A stretch of DNA of 9,899 bases from Gemmataceae bacterium. GTDB lineage: Bacteria; Planctomycetota; Planctomycetia; Gemmatales; Gemmataceae. Made by a program: the position numbers and the translations under genes. Numbering within the stretch: position 1 is the stretch's first letter; every line of letters begins with the position of its first letter. The notes beneath the pieces are model-generated. The model was not told the origin of the DNA. It saw only the letters and a list, made by a program, of their open reading frames with translations, and searched no databases. Shown here piece after piece: positions 1-7,018 of the stretch. The stretch lies in assembly GCA_025056835.1 (NCBI GenBank), contig JANWVS010000035.1:1-9899 (forward strand). The letters are read 5' to 3'.

Positions 1-3000
1 CAGGGCAATACCGGCCGTCAGCGCCGTCATCAACACCGGGGCTAAACGTTCCAGACTGCCGCGGAGCACGAGTGCCGGCGTGAAGGCCTCACCTTCTTCC
101 TTCATTAAATGAAAGTAATGCGTCACTAACAGGATGCCGTTGCGAACGGCAATCCCCCCTAACGAAACGAAGCCGACCAAGCTGGCCACCGTCAGCGATT
201 GACCGGTACAGGCCAGCGCCACAACGCCGCCGATGAAAGCCGTCGGAATGGCGTTGAGGATCTGGAGCACGATCCGCACCGAAGGATGAAGGATCAGCAA
301 CAAGACAAAAATGCCGACCAGGGCCACGCCAGCCAGCACGGCGATCAACCGCGAAGCGGCACGCTGGCTCTCGAATTGTCCGCCGAATTCGACGGTGTAG
401 CCGACCGGCAAGTGCAAGTCCCGCCGCAACCGCTCTTCAATCTCCGCCACGGCGCTGCCGAGATCGCGGCCCAAGACGTTGCAGCGGATGACCGCCCGAC
501 GCCGCGCATTCTCGCGAAACAATTGATTCGGCCCTGCCGCCGCTTCGGGAAAGTCGGCAACGTCTCCCAGCCGAATGTGACCGCGGCCGTCGGGCAATTC
601 CAGCCGCAACTCCCGCAACCGGCCAACGTCGCTGCGCTGCGGCTCTGGCAGCTTCACGACCAGGTCGTACTGCCGCGGTCCTTCCAGCACGCGCGAGACC
701 GCGGCGCCGCCGACCGCCGTGGCCACGAAGTCGGCCACCATGGCCCGGCTGACGCCAAAGTGTGCCAAGTCGTCGGGCCGCAAGACCACGTGCAACTCGT
801 CGGTCAAGACTTGCGGCTCGATGACCGGCGTCGTCAGGCCCGGGACCCCGCGGATCGCCGCCTTGGCCTGTTGCGCCAGTCGCCGCAGCGTCGTCAGATC
901 ATCGCCATAAATCCTGATGGCGATTTGCGCCGAAACACCCGAGAGCATGTGACTGATCAAATGCGCCAACGGTTGCTCGGCTTCGAGATCGACGCCCGGC
1001 AATTCGTCGCGCAGCTCCCGCAGCAATTGTTCGAGCAATTCGGCCCGCGTTCGCCCCGACTGGGGATTGACGCTGAGAATGTATTCGCTTCGGCTCACCG
1101 GATCGGCATGTTCGTCGAATTCTGCGCGGCCGGTGCGGCGGATAAAATGCAAAATCTCTCCCTGGGGACGGTCGAGAGTCTTCCTCATGGCCCGCAAGCG
1201 GGCGTCGATCACTTCCGCGACCTGGCGTGACGCTTCCAACGACGCGCCGGGGGGCAACGTCACATTGAGCTGAATGCTCCCCTCATCGAACGGCGGCAAG
1301 AAATCGCTGCCGAGCCGGGTCAGTTGCCACGCCGCCAAAGCGACGCCTAGCCAGGTGCCCGCCAGCAATTTCCCGGCATGGTTCATGCTGAAGCGAACGA
1401 CCCGAGCCGCCGCCCATTTCAATCCTCGCACGACCAAAGTCTCGCGCAGACGGCGCTGGTGGTGCGGTCGGCCCAACAAAAAGTACGACAGCACCGGCGT
1501 AACCGTCAGCGACACCGCCAGCGAGGCCAAGATGGAGACGATGTAGGCCACGCCCAGCGGCGCGAACAAACGCCCCTCGATGCCGGACAAGGCGAACAGC
1601 GGCAAAAACACGAGAATGACCACCATCGTTCCAAACACGATGGCGCTGCGGATTTCACGGCTGGCTTCATAGACGACACACAAAGCCGGTCGCGGCTGCG
1701 GCAAGGCCCAATTCTCCCGCAAGCGGCGATAAATGTTCTCGACATCGACAATCGCATCATCGACCAGTTCGCCCATGGCCACGGCGAGTCCGCCGAGCGT
1801 CATGACGTTGATCGACAACTCCCGCCCCGTCGCCAGGCCGATGAGCCGGAAAACGATGGTCGTCACCGCCAGCGACAATGGGATGGCGGTGAGCGTGATG
1901 AAGGTGGTGCGGAAGTTGAACAGAAACAAAAAAAGGACCACGATCACCAGGCCGGCCCCCAGCAGCAGCGCTTCGCCGACGTAGTACATGCCCCGGTCGA
2001 TGAAACTTCGCAGTTGAAAGAGCTGGGTGTTGATGGCCAGGTCCACAGGCAAGGTCGTCTCCAAGTCCCGAAGGACGCGGGTCACTTGCTCCGTCAGCAA
2101 CCGGGTGTCGGTATGGGGTTGCTTGACGACCGTGATGACGACGCCGGGCAAGCCGTCGACGGCGGCGTCGCCGCGTTTCGGTTCCGCCCCGACTTCAATG
2201 CGGGCCACGTGCTCCAGGAGGACGTGGCGGTCGGTCTGCGTTTTTACGGGAAGGCGCCTGAGGTCGTGCAGGATGTGGTGCGGCGACGGGCCTAGTCGGC
2301 CGAGCACGCGAATCGGCCGCTCCTTCGCTCCCTCGGTGGTGAAGCCGCCGCTGGCGTTGCGGTTGTTGGCCGCCACGGCCTGTGCGACCTGGTGCAAGGT
2401 CACGTCGTACTCCAGCAGGGCATCGGGATCGACTAGGACCTGGTATTGCTTCCGTTCACCACCGAGGACAAGAACCTCGGCCACGCCGGGAATTTGCAGC
2501 AAGCGCGGCCGAACGAGCCAATCGGCGGTGCTTCGCAAGGCGATTTGCTGCTGCAAAGGCGTCGGCAGCGGCACCTCGTAAGCCCGGCCAGCCACGACGA
2601 CGCGCAGGCGGCGATCGCGGTCGCCTGGATCGCGTTCCGGAGCGACTTCCGTCCAGCGGTCGATGGCGACAGCTTGCCACGTTGCCACATCGCGGCGATC
2701 CACGACGCGCCACGCCAACCACGGCGAGGCACGGTCGGCAGCGCCGGTATCGGTCCGCTCCAGTACCAGCTCTGAATCGCCGACGGGATACAACTCGCCG
2801 CCGCGCGGTCCGTGCCGGCGGTGCAGGCCGACAATCATCATCTGCCCCATGATCGATGACGGCGGCGTCATTTGCGGACGAATCCGCTCGGGCAGGTCTC
2901 CGGCGAGCGTTGCCAACCGTTCCGCCACCACCTGGCGGGCCGCGCGGATGTCGGCGCGCCAGTCAAATTCCACAAAGATGATGCTCAATCCCAGCGTCGC

Positions 3001-3255
3001 TTGGCTTCGGACTGCCTGCACGCCCGTGGCCCCCAGCAAGCGGGTTTCGACAGGCTGCGCCACCACCGTTTCCACTTCCTCCGGGGACATGCCGGGGCAT
3101 TCCGTCACGATCACCACGCGCGGACGATCGAGATCGGGAAAGACGTCGATCGGCATCGTGGTCGCCAGATAGCCGCCGTACGCCAACGTGCCGACCGCCA
3201 GGAGCAGCACGAGCGAGCGATAGCGAAGGGACCAACGGATGACGGCGTCCAACAT
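1..3255 (-). CDS. Heavy-metal RND efflux pump, CusA/CzcA type, C-terminus cut by window edge
   Basis: Inner-membrane, proton-driven pump subunit of a tripartite metal exporter. The frame is open without a stop from ATG at 3255 to base 1 (1085 codons); about 60-80 residues, the last membrane helices, should lie outside. Seen: first helix about residues 13-30, then the MPIDVFPDL motif (34-42), porter segments with GQMMIVGL (137-144) and ADWLVRPRLLQIPGVAEV (244-261), helices 2-6 from about 428 to 592, second periplasmic loop (about 650-965), and VGFVSLGGIAVRNGILLV (1027-1044). The helix-4 motif is AMGELVDDAIVDVEN (493-507), of the heavy-metal RND pattern but not the DFGxxxDGA form of classic CzcA. 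Residues about 145-242 are far longer than in CusA/CzcA. The adaptor gene ends 12 nt upstream. An in-frame GTG at 3264 is an alternative start, but MLDAVIRWSLRYR matches the usual family beginning. The metal is not decided: CusA Met573 appears to align with Arg723 and Met623 with His769, beside Met770. Confidence 0.93.
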   Translation of the reverse strand, partial: MLDAVIRWSLRYRSLVLLLAVGTLAYGGYLATTMPIDVFPDLDRPRVVIVTECPGMSPEEVETVVAQPVETRLLGATGVQAVRSQATLGLSIIFVEFDWRADIRAARQVVAERLATLAGDLPERIRPQMTPPSSIMGQMMIVGLHRRHGPRGGELYPVGDSELVLERTDTGAADRASPWLAWRVVDRRDVATWQAVAIDRWTEVAPERDPGDRDRRLRVVVAGRAYEVPLPTPLQQQIALRSTADWLVRPRLLQIPGVAEVLVLGGERKQYQVLVDPDALLEYDVTLHQVAQAVAANNRNASGGFTTEGAKERPIRVLGRLGPSPHHILHDLRRLPVKTQTDRHVLLEHVARIEVGAEPKRGDAAVDGLPGVVITVVKQPHTDTRLLTEQVTRVLRDLETTLPVDLAINTQLFQLRSFIDRGMYYVGEALLLGAGLVIVVLFLFLFNFRTTFITLTAIPLSLAVTTIVFRLIGLATGRELSINVMTLGGLAVAMGELVDDAIVDVENIYRRLRENWALPQPRPALCVVYEASREIRSAIVFGTMVVILVFLPLFALSGIEGRLFAPLGVAYIVSILASLAVSLTVTPVLSYFLLGRPHHQRRLRETLVVRGLKWAAARVVRFSMNHAGKLLAGTWLGVALAAWQLTRLGSDFLPPFDEGSIQLNVTLPPGASLEASRQVAEVIDARLRAMRKTLDRPQGEILHFIRRTGRAEFDEHADPVSRSEYILSVNPQSGRTRAELLEQLLRELRDELPGVDLEAEQPLAHLISHMLSGVSAQIAIRIYGDDLTTLRRLAQQAKAAIRGVPGLTTPVIEPQVLTDELHVVLRPDDLAHFGVSRAMVADFVATAVGGAAVSRVLEGPRQYDLVVKLPEPQRSDVGRLRELRLELPDGRGHIRLGDVADFPEAAAGPNQLFRENARRRAVIRCNVLGRDLGSAVAEIEERLRRDLHLPVGYTVEFGGQFESQRAASRLIAVLAGVALVGIFVLLLILHPSVRIVLQILNAIPTAFIGGVVALACTGQSLTVASLVGFVSLGGIAVRNGILLVTHYFHLMKEEGEAFTPALVLRGSLERLAPVLMTALTAGIAL

Positions 3256-3267
3256 GGCTTGCACCCG

Positions 3268-4686
3268 TTACTTGTGGGCCGAGTTGGCGTGGATGGAGCC
3301 GTCCGCGTGCATGTGAAAGCCGGGGGGCAGGCCACCGGCGCCGGCCGCGAGCGCCCGTTGCAACGCGACGGCCCCGTTGTGGGCCACCCAGACGCCGGCA
3401 GGCACGCTGCCGTCGTTGGCGACCACGACTTGGCGGCGATCCTCGTGAACGACGTGGACCGGCTTGCGCTCGAACAGGTCGCCGTTTTGCCGAAACACGT
3501 AGGCGTTGGGGCCATCGCGCACGACGGCCTCGGCCGGCAGCACGAACACATCGTCGAGTTTGGCCACCGGTACGTACACACGCACCTTTTGTCCGGGACG
3601 AAAGCGCCACAGGTGAAACGTCCGGCCGTTTTTGACGAAGCTCCGCGATTGGTTGGCCAGGGCCACATAGTAAGCCAACGTCCGACTCGCCGGGTCGAAT
3701 GTATTGGCGATATGGCGGATCAGCAGAGTTTGGTCCAAGGTCGGCCAATCGTCGCCGTCGCGTTCGAGAAAGTCGAGGTGGATGGGCCATCCTTCGCGCG
3801 CGGCTCGTTCGATCAACGGAGCTTCGTGGCGGAAAGCCCGTCCCTCGACCAACAACGTGCGATGGTCGGACAGCAAACACAACGATTGTCCTGCCTGTAC
3901 CTGCTGCCCCAATTCGACATTCCATTGCTGAATTTCCCACGTCGGTTCGGCGGCAAGGGGACGCGGCGCGGCCGTTGTGCGAATCGGACCGGCCGACGGT
4001 GCGGCGGCGTCGGCAACGGGTTGGCCGACGCGGACGTCGATCTCGGTCGCGAACGTGCCCTGGGCGATGGCGTCGATTTGTCCCGCCGTCAGCCCGCGCG
4101 TCCGCAGATCGGCACGGTAGGCCTGGGCCGCGACCGTTAGCCGCCGGAGTTGATTGTCGACCTCAACCAACTTAGCTTCGGGAACCGCGGCGATGACGTC
4201 GGGGCTGGTGAGGCGTTTCTTTTGCTCCTGGACCAGGAGGATTTCCTGACAGGTCTTAAACAACTCGGTCTGCAACTGCTGGGTCGTCTCGCTCAGGAGC
4301 CGCAAGGTGACCAAGGTATCGCCAGGTTGGACGACGTCGCCTGGGAAGTGATGGACCTTGGTGACAACCCCGGCGACCGGCGCCACGATGTTGCGGTCGC
4401 TCTGGGCGGGCCGGTCCACGATCATGCCGGGGGTTTGGATCGTTTGCCAAAAGGTTGTCGGCGTCAGGGGCTTGACGACCAAGCGAAGGTTCGCTTGCGC
4501 CTGGGCAGAAAGCTTGATCGATTCCGCCGTAAGAATCGCTCCGTGCGTAGCTTCGTCGTCGTCGGACGGCTGCCGCGTCAAGGGATACCAGGTGCGATAC
4601 ACATCCCGAGCCAGGAAACCCACGGCGGTGCCGCCCGCCGCCAACAGGATGCCGCACACCAGGTTGCCGATCGCCTTGCTTGTCAT
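3268..4686 (-). CDS. Periplasmic adaptor (membrane fusion protein), CusB/CzcB-like
   Basis: Links the RND pump to the outer-membrane channel, and in CusB-type systems may also hand metal to the pump. 472 residues. An uncleaved-looking N-terminal hydrophobic segment (about 6-26) would anchor it in the inner membrane. The first half of the lipoyl/barrel-sandwich domain is near 97-130 (NIVAPVAGVVTKVHHFPGD from 99), a helical hairpin is around 131-200, and the second lipoyl half is near 250-275 (VELGQQVQAGQSLCLLSD). The beta-barrel and membrane-proximal parts follow, ending with the family-typical VPVAKLDDVFVLPAEAVVRDG (372-392). A linker rich in Ala and Pro (224-247) splits the two lipoyl halves. 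The tail PPGFHMHADGSIHANSAHK (454-472) is an unusual His-containing extension. The frame stays open upstream to 4971, but ATG at 4686 is preferred: a GAGG lies 8 nt before it, it yields the membrane anchor, and the extension would overlap the upstream gene by 250 nt. Confidence 0.93.
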   Translation of the reverse strand: MTSKAIGNLVCGILLAAGGTAVGFLARDVYRTWYPLTRQPSDDDEATHGAILTAESIKLSAQAQANLRLVVKPLTPTTFWQTIQTPGMIVDRPAQSDRNIVAPVAGVVTKVHHFPGDVVQPGDTLVTLRLLSETTQQLQTELFKTCQEILLVQEQKKRLTSPDVIAAVPEAKLVEVDNQLRRLTVAAQAYRADLRTRGLTAGQIDAIAQGTFATEIDVRVGQPVADAAAPSAGPIRTTAAPRPLAAEPTWEIQQWNVELGQQVQAGQSLCLLSDHRTLLVEGRAFRHEAPLIERAAREGWPIHLDFLERDGDDWPTLDQTLLIRHIANTFDPASRTLAYYVALANQSRSFVKNGRTFHLWRFRPGQKVRVYVPVAKLDDVFVLPAEAVVRDGPNAYVFRQNGDLFERKPVHVVHEDRRQVVVANDGSVPAGVWVAHNGAVALQRALAAGAGGLPPGFHMHADGSIHANSAHK

Positions 4687-4717
4687 GGTTCGTGCCTCGT
4701 CATCGGGATCGTAGGGC

Positions 4718-6103
4718 CTATTGGGTAGGCACGGTCGCGGGCCAATCTTCTTCGAGCAACAGGCCGGCGATCTCGCTTGCTGCGCGCCACGCCTCGCCGA
4801 GCGAACGAACGTAGTCGAGGGTGGTCTCGGCGAGGTCGCGTTCGGCGCGAAGGACGCGCAGATATTCAAGTTGTCCACCTTGGTACGCCTTGCGGGCCAG
4901 CTCGAAAGCCTCGCGGGCCTTGGGAACAACGACCGTGCGGTAGCGTTCTGCCCGCTGCCGCGCCGGGGCATACGCCGCGAACGCCGCCGCCAACCGGTCC
5001 GTCAAGTCGATCTCCACGCGGCGAACCTGTTGCACCGCTTCGCCGAGCTGGGCCTGGGCTGTTTGCACGTTGCCCTGGTTCCGGTTCCAGACCGGCACCG
5101 GCAGACTGATGCTGACTCCGGCATCGTGCGATTTGTTCTGGTATTGGCGGATGTAGGCGGCGCCGACGGTGACGTTGGGCACCGCTTCCACCTGGGCCCG
5201 CTTCAAGATCAGCTCCGCTTGTTCCACACCGAGCTGCGCGGCCCGCACGTCGGGATGATACTCGATCACAAAGCGTCGCGCCTGCTCGAGGTCGTAGTCC
5301 GGCGGCAACGGCTCCAACGCTCCGACGACATTCCCACCGGGAAGCCGGCTCAATCCCACGGCCGCGGCGAGCTTCCGCTGCACGGCCGGCAATTCGCGCC
5401 GCGCGGCATCGCGCTCGGCCCGGAAGCGCTCGAGTTCGATTTCTAACTGGATGATGTCGAGTTGGGTCACGTCTTGCTTCGCTTCCCGAAGCTTGACCGC
5501 GGCGGCCACGATCATCTCGCCGACCTTGACCAGCTGTTCGAGGACTGCCAGGCGCTCCTTGACCGTGAGGTACTCGTAATACGCTTGGCGCACCGCCGTG
5601 AAACGGGCGTAGCGTTCCGAAACGAGGGCCAGGGTCGCTTGATCGACACCGCGCAGCGCCGCCGCCCGGCTCAGTCCCAGCTTATTGGCCGTCACGATTT
5701 CCTGGGTAACCCCCGGCAAGGTGAGAATGCCCGCCGTACCGGTGCGGTCGCCAAGTTCGTCGCCGCGGAATTCAATGCTCGGATTGGGGTACAAGCCGGC
5801 CTGGAGCGCCCGGCCGCGCGCCGCCTCAATCGCCAATTCCGCTTGGGCCAAGCGCGGATGGCGGGCCACGGTCAAACGGAGCAACTCGGCCAGGGTCAAC
5901 GACGACTCGGCCGCGATTCCCGCTGGATGGTCGGTCGGTTCATCGGCCGTGCGCAACTCGCCATCGTCGGCCAAGCGTGTCGTTGCCCACGGCCGCTCGT
6001 CGTCGGGTACCTGGGCGCGCGGGATGGTCGAACATCCCTGCATCCCCCCAACCAGGAGCAGCGGAACCGCCGTGAATAAGCGATACGGCCAAGAACTGAC
6101 CAT
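4718..6103 (-). CDS. Outer-membrane efflux lipoprotein, TolC/CusC/CzcC family
   Basis: Outer-membrane channel subunit of the tripartite metal exporter; trimers of this family form a beta-barrel with a long periplasmic helical tunnel. 461 residues from ATG at 6103. The N-terminus is a lipoprotein-type signal (MVSSWPYRLF then a hydrophobic stretch) ending in GGMQGC, with the acylated cysteine at residue 24; Gln at -2 makes this a non-ideal lipobox. The two internal repeats of the family are visible: LTLAELLRLTVARHPRLAQA from residue 69 and FVIEYHPDVRAAQLGVEQAE further on. Each leads into long Ala/Glu/Arg-rich helices and an xPNPSIEF- or VPNVTVG-type strand. An earlier in-frame ATG at 6151 would add 16 residues before the signal peptide and is rejected. 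The stop is 31 nt before the adaptor ATG, consistent with one transcript. Between this gene and the upstream Cys/His-rich gene lie 153 nt in which I see only a weak 5-bp hairpin (6182-6197). Confidence 0.92.
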   Translation of the reverse strand: MVSSWPYRLFTAVPLLLVGGMQGCSTIPRAQVPDDERPWATTRLADDGELRTADEPTDHPAGIAAESSLTLAELLRLTVARHPRLAQAELAIEAARGRALQAGLYPNPSIEFRGDELGDRTGTAGILTLPGVTQEIVTANKLGLSRAAALRGVDQATLALVSERYARFTAVRQAYYEYLTVKERLAVLEQLVKVGEMIVAAAVKLREAKQDVTQLDIIQLEIELERFRAERDAARRELPAVQRKLAAAVGLSRLPGGNVVGALEPLPPDYDLEQARRFVIEYHPDVRAAQLGVEQAELILKRAQVEAVPNVTVGAAYIRQYQNKSHDAGVSISLPVPVWNRNQGNVQTAQAQLGEAVQQVRRVEIDLTDRLAAAFAAYAPARQRAERYRTVVVPKAREAFELARKAYQGGQLEYLRVLRAERDLAETTLDYVRSLGEAWRAASEIAGLLLEEDWPATVPTQ

Positions 6104-6256
6104 GAAGCACGGCCCCCGTAACGGCGACACTTGCAAACGGGCAAAGGCCAAACGATCATCGCGTTGCTGTCAATCGACTCACCGGCTGCACCGCCGGAAC
6201 TTGGCGGCCCCGGGCGGAACCCGTACGGTGCGCCTCGATGGAGAGAACTGGTCGCC

Positions 6257-6745
6257 TCAGAGAAGCAGCACTGCGAATTGCAAATACGCCGGACAACACC
6301 GCGACCGCCGGGGCGGATCATGAAAGCTGCACTGCTCGACCGCCGTTTGAGTCTGCCGGCGCATTTCTTGCGGCCACAGCGCGATCGTCCACACCGGCAG
6401 TTGCCCTAGCTCGCGGGGCGCGCTTTCCAGCAACCAACCATCGAACAGAGCCTGGGGCAAGAAGATCACATCTTCCCGCTCGCTGCTCTGCGGCAGTGCC
6501 CCCGGCGGATCCCATTCGTCTGCCGAGGAAACAGGCTCGGCGGCGATGCCGTCCTCGTGTCGCTGGCACGGGCACGGCGTCGGCCCCTCGTCGACGCGAC
6601 GGCTCGGCTCCCCTGGGATCGCTGACCAGTGGATATGAACATGAGGCGCGCGGCCCTGGTCGCCATCACGACAGCAGACGGTGGCCGCCCAGGAGGGCAA
6701 GGGCATGATCGCCAGGAGGATCCACGATACGGCACGCCGGTACAT
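6257..6745 (-). CDS. Small exported Cys/His-rich protein leading the metal-efflux operon
   Basis: 162 residues; I do not recognise the family. Residues 1-20 look like a cleavable signal peptide (MYRR, hydrophobic core WILLAIMPLP, then SWA before AT), so the protein probably acts in the periplasm. The mature part is rich in potential metal ligands: CC at 24-25, HVHIH at 35-39, CPCQRH at 58-63, CSFH at 139-142 and CC at 150-151, seven Cys and five His in all. The middle (70-130) is acidic and proline-rich without clear ligands, and the end is hydrophobic (FAVLLL). The gene reads in the same direction as the efflux genes and lies just upstream of them, so a periplasmic metal chaperone, sensor or sequestration role is a reasonable guess, not a demonstrated one. 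An AAGG lies 11 nt before the ATG, a rather long spacing. That the frame is truly coding rests on the signal peptide, the paired ligand pattern and the gene order. Confidence 0.7.
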   Translation of the reverse strand: MYRRAVSWILLAIMPLPSWAATVCCRDGDQGRAPHVHIHWSAIPGEPSRRVDEGPTPCPCQRHEDGIAAEPVSSADEWDPPGALPQSSEREDVIFLPQALFDGWLLESAPRELGQLPVWTIALWPQEMRRQTQTAVEQCSFHDPPRRSRCCPAYLQFAVLLL

Positions 6746-6779
6746 ACTATTGTTTACCTTCGGCGAACGTGCTGCTTCA

Positions 6780-6807
6780 AGTTTAACAAATTTGCCGAGG
6801 ATGTAAA
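6780..6807 (-). promoter_or_regulatory. Candidate sigma-70-type promoter for the metal-efflux operon
   Basis: On the minus strand, TTTACA (6807-6802, five of six matches to TTGACA) is followed after 16 nt by TAAACT (6785-6780, four of six to TATAAT). Transcription would begin near 6773, about 28 nt before the ATG at 6745. The stretch is also locally AT-rich in an otherwise GC-rich region. An 8-nt palindrome CAAATTTG (6787-6794) sits in the spacer and could be an operator half, but such short palindromes occur by chance. Confidence 0.35.
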
Positions 6808-6961
6808 GTGTTCGGCCTGGGGATGGGCGGCGGATGATAGCGATTGTCGGCGTTGTGGAACCCGCGGCGACAGCTCAAGGTAGTGCGATTGTAAGCGCCG
6901 CGAAGTTGGAAAGAACTGGCCCGGACCTGGGAATTTGTGCGTTCGGTCAGTGCCGCAGGTC

Positions 6962-6987
6962 GAAATCAGCCCTGACGAGTTGATTTC
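6962..6987 (+). promoter_or_regulatory. Inverted repeat upstream of the DUF1573-type gene
   Basis: GAAATCA (6962-6968) and TGATTTC (6981-6987) are perfect inverted copies with a 12-nt spacer; in RNA the stem extends by a G-U and a C-G pair, leaving an 8-nt loop. It ends 14 nt before the ribosome binding site GGAAGGA (7001-7007). It could be a protein operator or a leader hairpin. It is not followed by a T-run, so it is not an ordinary terminator. I see no convincing -35/-10 pair for the gene. Confidence 0.35.
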
Positions 6988-7018
6988 AGCCGCGCTGTCC
7001 GGAAGGAAACTGCGCACC

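Noticed and set aside
199..1230. Long plus-strand open frame (343 codons) rich in Arg, Gln and Asp
   Set aside because: It lies antisense to the conserved RND pump gene; the minus-strand product has family motifs throughout, while this one is compositionally odd and unlike any protein. It is an antisense open frame typical of GC-rich genes.
1378..2295. Plus-strand open frame of 305 codons, Gln/Asp/His/Arg-rich
   Set aside because: Antisense shadow of the RND pump membrane domain; no recognisable domain or convincing start context.
2872..4140. Plus-strand open frame of 422 codons opposite the pump and adaptor
   Set aside because: It spans the junction of two well-supported minus-strand genes and has no family resemblance; a codon-bias artefact.
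4687..4971. In-frame N-terminal extension of the adaptor by 95 residues
   Set aside because: It would overlap the outer-membrane gene and lacks adaptor character; the internal ATG at 4686 has a ribosome binding site and gives a membrane anchor.
6182..6197. Small hairpin CCGGC/GCCGG between the Cys/His-rich gene and the outer-membrane gene
   Set aside because: Only 5 bp with no T-run, in GC-rich DNA where such stems are frequent; not enough to call a terminator or processing site.
6935..7018. In-frame TTG start extending the DUF1573-type protein by 28 residues
   Set aside because: It would bury the signal peptide and has no good ribosome binding site; ATG at 7019 follows GGAAGGA.
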